Shown here one piece after another: positions 8,787 to 14,886 of a stretch of 14,886 nt of DNA. Both the position numbers and the translations under genes were made by a program. Below the pieces are notes generated by a model. That model was not told where the DNA came from. It did no database searches and was given only the letters and a program-made list of their open reading frames with translations. Source of the stretch: Acanthaster planci (lineage: Eukaryota; Echinodermata; Asteroidea; Valvatida; Acanthasteridae); the NCBI RefSeq assembly GCF_001949145.1, contig NW_019091379.1, positions 502,976 through 517,861 on the forward strand. Reading direction: 5' to 3'. How positions within the stretch are numbered: the first letter of the stretch is position 1; every line of letters begins with the position of its first letter.

Positions 8787-8845
8787 CTTATAAAAGTACC
8801 TAACAGAGAGAAGAAGTGTGTTTATTGTAAATTGTATATGCAAAT
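8787..8845 (-). promoter_or_regulatory. Putative promoter of Ig copy 1: octamer and TATA-like box
   Basis: On the gene strand an octamer ATTTGCAT (8845-8838) is followed about 42 bp later by CTTTTATAAG (8796-8787), roughly 130 bp before the main ATG. The TATA element reads better on the plus strand (TATAAAAG), so its orientation is ambiguous. Both elements are unchanged in the second copy. Octamer plus TATA is the known layout of vertebrate Ig V promoters; any regulatory parallel is inference. Confidence 0.4.
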
Positions 8846-9137
8846 CCATCATGTGCTGTTCTGAAAGTTTCACCTGTTCTGCAGCATTCGAAACTTATTC
8901 TTTGTATATTTTATTGAACCTTACTTTCACTTTTGTATTTTGATGACTTATTTTCATATTTTTGGAGCTATTGCTCAAAGGCAAAGGATGAGAGATTATA
9001 GTCAGCCACGCGCCATTTAAGCAAGTATTACATTTTGGCAGTTGATGTGCACATCCTGAGCGATTTACTATATGTGACGGTAGCAGCGAACCACCTTAGA
9101 GTGCCCAAGAAAGGTCACAGCGCCCTCGCTTGGTGGC

Positions 9138-9208
9138 AGGTTTGAGCTTCACACTTTCCTGCGCCACCTTGCCACCGGCCTGGCCATGCTGTTTTAAGAA
9201 CAATTCAG
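9138..9208. repeat. 70-bp segment shared with 10429-10499 and 11268-11335, copy 1
   Basis: The core CCACCTTGCCACCGGCCTGG with its flanks is present three times in the window. Within the tandem units it lies about 0.5 kb upstream of each Ig start codon. It is preceded by GCGCCCTCGCTTGGTGGCAGG, and GGTGGCAGG/CCTGCGCCACC can pair as a short hairpin. Confidence 0.6.
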
Positions 9209-9221
9209 GTAGTCTCTTGAT

Positions 9222-9527
9222 TTTTCACTCTACAACTCTCAGTTCACTGGAATTTTGATATTGATTAGGTAAAATAGTGGTGTGTTGACATCATACCAGG
9301 TTTAAAAGTGCAAACGTCAGTAATTTCAGCCAAGATGGACCCCTCCATGTACGATGCTACATCTAAAAGAGGGAAATTCCATGTCAAGCATTCTTCATTG
9401 AGGCTTTGTACCAGAAAAGGAGCCAGGTGCTGTCTACGGAGTCTAAGTACAAGAAAAGGATTTTCCAGAGCTAACATGTAACCTTGAAGGAGGAAATTCG
9501 GTGTCTCCAGTTGTTGTTTGCCAGAAA
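9222..9527 (-). other. Segment X, copy 1: open frame of unknown nature
   Basis: This lies between the 70-bp segment and the unit junction. Its minus strand stays open down to a TAA at 9267-9265 and contains a 70-codon frame starting MLALENPF (Met at 9477). The same frame is open in segment X copy 2. By eye the two frames differ by about 12 bases, 8 of them changing the residue, which is near what unconstrained sequence would show. I do not recognise the product. It could be part of an exon of the neighbouring gene, a transposon fragment, or chance. Confidence 0.3.
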
Positions 9528-9528
9528 N

Positions 9529-9927
9529 AATAGAGTCTATTTCTCTGTAAGTAGTGCAAGAGTACCACCCGACGTCGGATAAGGTGAGATTATTAATAAG
9601 CAGAATGTAGGTTGTCCTGTTAACCATATTATTCAGAATAACTGAGTGTTTGTCGACATCAGCTGATGCGCTAAGGTTTCCGCACCTGGTTAACGATGTC
9701 CAGTTACTTTCATTTATTGCTTTCTTCTTCCAGTAGATTACTTCATTTGGACAAGAAATGACATTCTCGGTTTGGCAGTAGAATGTCGCTGTTCCACCAA
9801 CTGGCACGCTCTGGCTGTGTGGGATCAGATGAACTTTGTCAGCCTCTGATGAATGTGAAACTTTCAGGAAAACGCACACGACGAATGCAAGACCAGCTGC
9901 AGCCATTGTCAACATTAATCCAACCAA
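9529..9927 (-). CDS. V-like immunoglobulin-domain protein, copy 2 (3' end missing)
   Basis: This is a paralogue or allele of the neighbouring Ig gene. Residues 1-133 are alignable and 119 are identical. The leader, Cys51, Cys59, Trp66, Cys82 and DVGWYSC (118-124) are all kept. It has five sequons (N72, 75, 84, 103, 113), having lost those at 38 and 99 through N38S and T101M. The Ig domain stops at codon 133, just past the second canonical cysteine, so the last strand is absent. The frame then runs through an undetermined base (9528) into segment X and ends at 9265, giving a 220-residue reading frame whose final 87 residues are unrelated to an Ig domain. I regard that tail as a junction product rather than a designed fusion. 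Whether the missing 3' part exists in the genome cannot be told here. Confidence 0.6.
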
Positions 9928-9942
9928 ATCAAAAATGATGCT

Positions 9943-10011
9943 TTACAGATGTGAATACTTTTTCAAGTTCAGGAAATGATCCTTACAAATAAAAGTTCGA
10001 TGAAAATACAT
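9943..10011 (-). other. Upstream open frame of 22 codons, copy 2
   Basis: This is the counterpart of the short frame before Ig copy 1, with the same length and stop position. It differs by His2 to Tyr and one silent change. Confidence 0.25.
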
Positions 10012-10055
10012 CTTGATACCACGTAAGTTAGGAGTGAAACTGTGAGGCCGTGGTG

Positions 10056-10114
10056 CTTATAAAAGTACCTAACAGAGGGAAGGAGTGTGTTTATTGTAAA
10101 TTGTATATGCAAAT
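10056..10114 (-). promoter_or_regulatory. Putative promoter of Ig copy 2: octamer and TATA-like box
   Basis: The TATA-like CTTTTATAAG (10065-10056) and the octamer ATTTGCAT (10114-10107) have the same bases and spacing as in copy 1. With a duplication this recent, conservation alone is weak evidence of function. Confidence 0.4.
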
Positions 10115-10428
10115 CCATCATGTGCTGTTCTGAAAGTTTTCACCTGTTCTGCAGCATTCGAAACTTATTCTTTGTATATTTTAATGAACCTTACTTTCAC
10201 TTTTGTATTTTGATGACTTATTTTCATATTTTTGGAGCTATTGCTCAAAGGCAAAGGGTAAGAGATTATAGTCAGCCACTGCAACGTGCCATTTAAGCAA
10301 GTATTACATTTTGGCAGTTGATGTGCACATCCTAAGCGATTTACTATATGTGAGGGTAGCAGCGAACCACCATAGAGTGCCCAAGAAAGGTGAGACAGTA
10401 ACTGGTCACAGCGCCCTCGCTTGGTGGC

Positions 10429-10499
10429 AGGTTTGAGCTTCACACTTTCCTGCGCCACCTTGCCACCGGCCTGGCCATGCTGTTTTAAGAACAATTCAG
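10429..10499. repeat. 70-bp segment, copy 2
   Basis: Nearly identical to 9138-9208 as part of the tandem unit. Just before it, unit 2 carries extra bases (GAGACAGTAACTGGT) between two GGT words. The difference between the units is therefore a small deletion or insertion there. Confidence 0.6.
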
Positions 10500-10511
10500 G
10501 TAGTCTCTTGA

Positions 10512-10816
10512 TTTTTCACTCTACAACTCTCATTTCATTGGAATTTTGATATTGATTATGTGAAATAGTGGTGTGTTGAAATCATACCAGGTTTAAAAAT
10601 GCAAACGTCAGTAATTTCAGCCAAGATGGATCCCTCCATGTACGATGCTACATCTAAAATAGGGAAATTCCATGTCAAGCATTCTTCACTGAGGCTCTGT
10701 ACCAGAGAAGGAGCCAGGTACTGTCTACGGAGTATAAGTACAAGAAAAGAATTTTCCAGAGCTAACATGTAACCTTGAAGGAGGAAATTCGGTGTCCCCA
10801 GTTTTGTTTGCCAGAA
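10512..10816 (-). other. Segment X, copy 2: open frame of unknown nature
   Basis: The 70-codon frame starting MLALENSF runs from 10768 to the stop at 10556, and an in-frame TAG lies upstream near the unit edge. Compared with copy 1, residues 7, 12, 17, 21, 27, 37, 57 and 63 differ. No family is recognised. Confidence 0.3.
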
Positions 10817-11267
10817 CTATAAAGGAAGCGTCATTTTCAGAAAATGGATGGCAGGCCTTTGTTTATACATGTAATAATCTCTTGGCCTGTGAATGGATTG
10901 CGTATTTTAGGAACAGACTGCACACATCCAGGTTTGAGTATTTATGTATTCGGTGACATTTAATGAACTGCTTGGAGCGGGGATGAAACACCTCCCCCCG
11001 GGGTTTCATTGTCAAATATTTTGTCTAAATGGTGTAGATTGTTCATCAGCCATGCCATGGTGTGACATAAATAACAGTTATTTGGAACAACCTGGTTCTC
11101 TCTCCTTGCATGTATGTGTACGATAGGTCATTTGCTCTTGTAACATGGAAGTACGGTATAAATGCATAACAAATTATTACTGCCCTTTTTATGGTTTTGA
11201 CCGATGACTGTACAACCTATTTTTCTGTACTAATGGACATTCTTTCATTCTTGGTTTAGTTTTCTGT
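10817..11267. other. Intergenic DNA, no gene recognised
   Basis: Unique sequence to the right of the tandem units. A plus-strand frame of 60 codons (10944-11126) has no domain. No third Ig exon is present. Confidence 0.45.
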
Positions 11268-11335
11268 GGGTTTGTGCTTCACACTGTCCTCTGCCACCTT
11301 GCCACCGGCCTGGCCATGCTGTTTGACAATTCAGT
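11268..11335. repeat. 70-bp segment, copy 3 (outside the tandem units)
   Basis: This matches 9138-9208 closely over GGTTTG, GCTTCACACT, CCACCTTGCCACCGGCCTGG, CCATGCTGTTT and ACAATTCAG, with a few substitutions and a short gap. Flanking DNA is not clearly related to the units. It is therefore either a dispersed repeat also present in the units or a remnant of an older copy. Confidence 0.6.
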
Positions 11336-12106
11336 TTGAGACTGGCAATTAAACTTTGTTTTTGGGCTTCTATACATGTGTATCATTTGAAAACTGCTTC
11401 CCGGTTGCCATAAAGCCAATTCGAACCCAGGTGCATACCGCTGCCACATATAGATGCAGCATGTTAACAAGAAAGTGTACAGTATATGAATAATCAGTGA
11501 TTGTTAAACGAAATTACCTTTCCTAATGATACCTCACTTGGAAATATTTCTTAAAGGTCGATAAATCATGAATCTAAACGGCAGATACAAAATGCCTCCT
11601 TGTTTTAATCAGGATGGACATTCATAAAGTTTCAATCCTAACCATGAGGGGAGCGTCGCCAATATGACTAAGTGAAAGCAATAGTAAATCAAGAATGGAT
11701 AGGATGAAGGTAAACTCTTCATTTTGGGAACATGAACGTTAAAATGACAGTGACGAAATAAAAGAATGATTTAAAATTGGAGTCAAATTAATGATACCCA
11801 TGATTTTAAGCCACATTTGCAATAAGTGAACGAAAGGTTTCGAGCCCAAAATAGTCTGGCATCAGCATATCTAACAGAGTATATTTAACATGACAGATTC
11901 AAGGAACAAGATTTAAAAGGGGGGGTGGCTACTCTGTGAATAAGATCTCTTGGGGCTTGAAAAGGCATAATTCTACAAGATAGTTTTTATCTCCGATCAC
12001 CGAAGCTTGGAGTGATATTTCTCAAACATTGTGAGTAGGGGCGTAAATCCTGGTGGTTTGGGGTATTTCCCCTCCCACTTTTTGAATTTTCACTGCCGGC
12101 CAATTT
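11336..12106. other. Intergenic DNA, no gene recognised
   Basis: AT-rich sequence with a tRNA-like B-box word (reverse complement GGTTCGAATT, near 11418-11427) but no convincing tRNA fold. A G7 run lies near 11920. GGGGCGTAAATCC followed by GGGGTATTTCCCCTCCC near 12038-12077 looks like interspersed repeat sequence, but I cannot name it. Confidence 0.4.
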
Positions 12107-12154
12107 TGACGTCAGTCATCCCCATTCCACAGTCCCTGCCACAGATTTACGTCA
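12107..12154 (+). promoter_or_regulatory. Pair of CRE-like sites
   Basis: A perfect CRE TGACGTCA (12107-12114) and TTACGTCA (12147-12154) lie 40 bp apart, centre to centre. Such sites bind CREB/ATF-class factors. There is no identified gene beside them, so regulatory use is inference. Confidence 0.3.
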
Positions 12155-14386
12155 TTGATTATGCGGTTGGGTCACTCAAGCAGTCGACAGCTGCTTGCTG
12201 CGCTGACAGGGACAGGACGGAGTAGACCTACTCGGCCCTACGAACACCCTAGTGACAGCTAAGGAAACCGATCAAGCCTCGCGACCACTCGGCCAAGCCT
12301 TGGCTCACAGGAAAAAAGTAACTCCCGCATAGAGCAGCATTAAGTCAAAGATAATGCCCAGCATCATTGAATATACTTTCTACGACGTGTCATGAACAGC
12401 ATACATCCTCTGGGAACAAGCCGACATCAGCAATCACTGTGTAATAAAGCGTCTCATGTGCGATCGGCAGGTTTATATATTGACAATTTAATGAAACTGT
12501 TACTTTTTACAACGGTGTTTTTCACCGGCTTTAATTCAAAAAAAGTGAGAGAATGTTTGCGACAAGCCGAGACCAGCTGCCAATTTTGTTACACCCTGAA
12601 CAGCCCATGTTGAATTATCCGGAAGTAACAAAGTGGAAACAAGCCGGAGCCAACATATCAACCAACAAAATCTGGTAGAGTACGCCCTCTGCTATGGGTG
12701 CAGACCACTAATTCAAGTGAGAATTTCTGACCAGCTCATTAGCACTAAAAGTGCCCCCACAGTATCTTTTGAAAAAGGAGATTGTTTGGCCCCCAAAATG
12801 GTGAGATTGTGCAAATCGTTGCCGGAATTAACTCCCTGGGTCTTTGAGCTTTCATATGAGAGCAGAAGGGCTAAAAACTACGGTTGAAAAATGGTCCTAA
12901 GTGCCCGAGAAAGTTGAGGGTTGCCACTTGAAAAATGGCTGCAACCAGACTTCGGAAAAATCATTTTTTGGAGGGTCATTTAGTTTTGTGGAAACAATTG
13001 AAAATGTAATTTGTTAACCCACAAAAAATTGAAAAGAAATTGAAAGATAAGTGACCAAACAAGAATTTTATTTGTATTTCAGAAATCTCAGGGATGTTGG
13101 CGTGCATGTTATTGGGCCCTGAACGGTGCTGATTTTACACTGTTTTCAATGGGGCTTGAATTAGTGGACTGGACCCCTATGGGTTGCATCAATGAGGTTG
13201 CCCGACATAATTAATTCGAGGGGAAATCTCTGCTGCCTCTGGCAACGAAGTGGGGAGCTAGGTAAAATCTGATATAGAGACTTTGTTGAAATGGTGGAGG
13301 ACTGAGTGATAAACCAGATTCAAGAAAAAACAGTTACTTTGGTTTGGTTGCATCATGCCGTTTTCATGCACAGCAACTTGGGAAATATAGAATGGTCAGT
13401 ACTACACATGTATTTGATTTTTTTAGAAACTTTTTGAGAAATAGGTACAGGTACATTTTAGCAGTATTCTATTTGAGTTCGAATTGGGGACATACTTGAC
13501 TAAGGAATGAATTACTTTTTACTGTGCCGTTTGTTCGTTTGTTTTGAGTTTGTCGCAGCATTTTCGTACTTGTATTTTTTGGGCAGACCACTAACCATTC
13601 ACAAACAGAGCAGCGATTGTAACGCAGGCGACCCAAGAAGATTAATATTTTTGTGAGAAATTGTTTTTGAAAGTATCAAATTACTCTACAGTTGAAAGCA
13701 AATGAAATTTGGAAATATGACAAATGAAAATGTACTTTCATCAATAAAGTAAGGAGGCGAGTGCCGCCCTACTGTGCCACCTCTGGATGTGTTACAGTTG
13801 AACCATCTGTTATGAAACACTCACTAGATACGCCTCTGCTTTTTATATATATTAAAATCACCAAGCAGAAATTGACCCTTTTAAACACGGCTGGGATTGA
13901 TCTTATTGTTGTCGAAAATTTAGGAATTTCAGATTATAAATGAAAATAAATCATCATCAATCCTTTAACTCATTGTATTCACACTGAGAAAAATGCCTTG
14001 TGGGTTCTGTGCCCAGCGAAATAAAAAAAGATGTGGTGAGGGAAAAATCCAAAGCATTCAGGCGCACGGACTCCTGAAATTTGCAAGGAATCGCAGTTAC
14101 CGGCTATTATAGGACTCTTCTCGGGCCTCGGGGTTCCCGGCCCAGCACACTTCCTCCCTGTCCATCCATTTAACATAAAAAGGGTCAAGTGACCATGCAA
14201 GGGAGGAAACGAGACAAGCTCCTAAGCCCTGGCCGCCGAGTCGGCCATACGTCTCGAACCTGTACTAAGGCGCTCACCTGGACTTCACGGACAGTCCCAG
14301 CAGTAGAGCTTATCCCGCCGGCTAAGGTAAATAAGAGTCTTTTCTAATTACTGACTGACAGCGTACACTGGGAAAATAAAAACCAT
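12155..14386. other. Intergenic DNA, no gene recognised
   Basis: Short frames only. A GGCCGAGTGGTCGCGAGGC word on the minus strand near 12274-12292 resembles a tRNA-Ser/Leu A-box, but no matching B-box follows. The start of the dispersed repeat (ACGCCCTCTGCTATGG) is at 12682-12697. GC-rich sequence at about 14040-14330 contains GGGCC/GGCCC pairing and a B-box-like word but could not be assigned. Confidence 0.4.
12682..12697. repeat. Possible start of dispersed ACGCCCTCT repeat, fragment
   Basis: ACGCCCTCTGCTATGG is preceded by GAGT, and only these first bases match copies 1-3. It is too short to separate from chance with confidence. Confidence 0.3.
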
Positions 14387-14425
14387 TACCGGGATTCGAA
14401 TCAGCTTAATCACTCGGCCATTTCC
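14387..14425 (-). mobile_element. Truncated tRNA-like sequence (SINE head or pseudo-tRNA)
   Basis: On the minus strand ATGGCCGAGTGATTAAGC, the D-arm/A-box style of tRNA-Ser or tRNA-Leu, runs almost directly into GATTCGAATCCC, a standard B-box. The anticodon arm is missing between them, so no tRNA can fold. This fits a decayed SINE head or a tRNA pseudogene. Confidence 0.5.
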
Positions 14426-14886
14426 AAGAGATTGCTTTATGCCATGTCATATTTGAAAGATAATAATACAGCACAAAATGACGCTTTGTGAAGATTGAGT
14501 GATTAAATACTGCATCACGTAGCCAAAATACGCATACACACAAATAATTATCGTCAACATTAATGTTCTCCCTGACAGCTTCTACTTAGTATATATAAAA
14601 ATGAACGCTCGTCAATATGGGGCAAGTCTCTGGAACGCGTCTGGACACCTGTCTACATGTCTGAACTATTCCATAGTATTATGCAAATGACACGCCTTTT
14701 TGGGGGGGGGCGTCCTCTTGTTTTTTTAACCAACGCAAAATGACGGCCGAAAGTTGAATCAGGAATCAGTTCATAAGGGACTTCAACTCTCCCTTTGAAA
14801 TACATATTATAAATATCATAAAGATCTTAGGCTTTAATCTTTCTATGAATCTTAATGTGTGCTACCGTATTAATAATTACAAGCAA
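14426..14886. other. Intergenic DNA, no gene recognised
   Basis: TATATATAAAAA near 14588-14601 is TATA-like on the plus strand with no exon in view. An octamer ATGCAAAT lies near 14682 and a G9 run at 14702-14710. No open frame of note runs to the window end. Confidence 0.4.

Larger units (their letters stand above)
8260..9527. repeat. Tandem unit 1 (Ig exon, promoter, spacer, segment X)
   Basis: This 1,268-bp unit aligns along its whole length with 9529-10816 in the same orientation. By eye the divergence is about 5% in the Ig exon, about 2% in the adjacent promoter and 5' region, and about 5% in the distal segment. Small indels include a net 15-16 bases missing here after 9113 relative to unit 2. 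The unit ends at an undetermined base (9528). Confidence 0.9.
9529..10816. repeat. Tandem unit 2 (Ig exon, promoter, spacer, segment X)
   Basis: This is the second head-to-tail copy, 1,288 bp. Its right end loses similarity to the first unit just after CCAGAA (10811-10816), the same word that precedes the undetermined base at 9528. The copies are therefore cut at matching points, as expected of a simple tandem duplication or of two alleles joined end to end. Confidence 0.9.

Noticed and set aside
9265-9528. C-terminal 87 residues of the 220-residue frame as a genuine Ig fusion
   Set aside because: The join falls on the duplication breakpoint and an undetermined base, and the Ig domain lacks its last strand, so a junction artefact is more likely.
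11400-11465. tRNA-like B-box word GGTTCGAATT on the minus strand
   Set aside because: An A-box-like word lies too close and no cloverleaf forms. Probably chance or a very decayed SINE.
12274-12292. tRNA-Ser/Leu-like A-box on the minus strand
   Set aside because: No B-box at the expected distance and no fold.
1-14886. CRISPR array, prokaryotic operon or integrated virus
   Set aside because: No regular repeat-spacer pattern, no Shine-Dalgarno-led gene series, and no capsid, polymerase or integrase-like frame was seen on either strand.

Overview
The window looks like gene-poor nuclear DNA from a marine invertebrate, most likely a deuterostome and possibly an echinoderm. The reasons are tRNA-derived SINE pieces, inverted-repeat (MITE-like) elements, many short palindromes of the TAGGCCTA and ACATGT type, no bacterial-style coding density, and an immunoglobulin-domain gene with a secretory leader. 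The species assignment is inference; nothing in the sequence fixes it.

Layout. Positions 1-135 hold the minus-strand head and body of a tRNA-derived SINE. Positions 136-8092 contain no gene I can support. This stretch carries a 100-bp foldback (2221-2320), a Z-DNA-prone palindrome (3042-3060), a MITE-like element with 20-bp near-identical inverted termini (3914-4380), an NRF1/CCAAT promoter-like patch (4407-4496), two G-rich CTCF-like cores (4750-4821), and three copies of a short dispersed repeat beginning ACGCCCTCT (3403, 5339, 5753; a fourth start lies at 12682).

Positions 8093-10816 are the core of the window. Two minus-strand copies of a small gene encode a signal peptide plus one V-like Ig domain in a single uninterrupted exon. 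They lie head to tail in tandem units of about 1.27-1.29 kb. Each unit also contains a TATA-like box, an octamer (ATTTGCAT) upstream of it, and a downstream segment of unknown nature with a 70-codon open frame. The copies differ more in the Ig coding exon than in the adjacent promoter DNA, and most coding differences change the protein. An undetermined base lies exactly on the unit junction (9528), so a real tandem duplication and a mis-joined pair of alleles both remain possible. A second undetermined base (8216) sits at the end of the first Ig domain, where a possible acidic C-terminal tail continues in another frame.

Positions 10817-14886 are again non-genic as far as I can see. They hold a third copy of a 70-bp piece of the duplicated unit (11268-11335), a pair of CRE-like sites (12107-12154), one repeat start (12682), a truncated tRNA-like sequence (14387-14425) and a G9 run (14702-14710). 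The two Ig genes are the only protein genes I am willing to call. If real, they would be secreted or surface glycoproteins of the immune-type or recognition Ig class.
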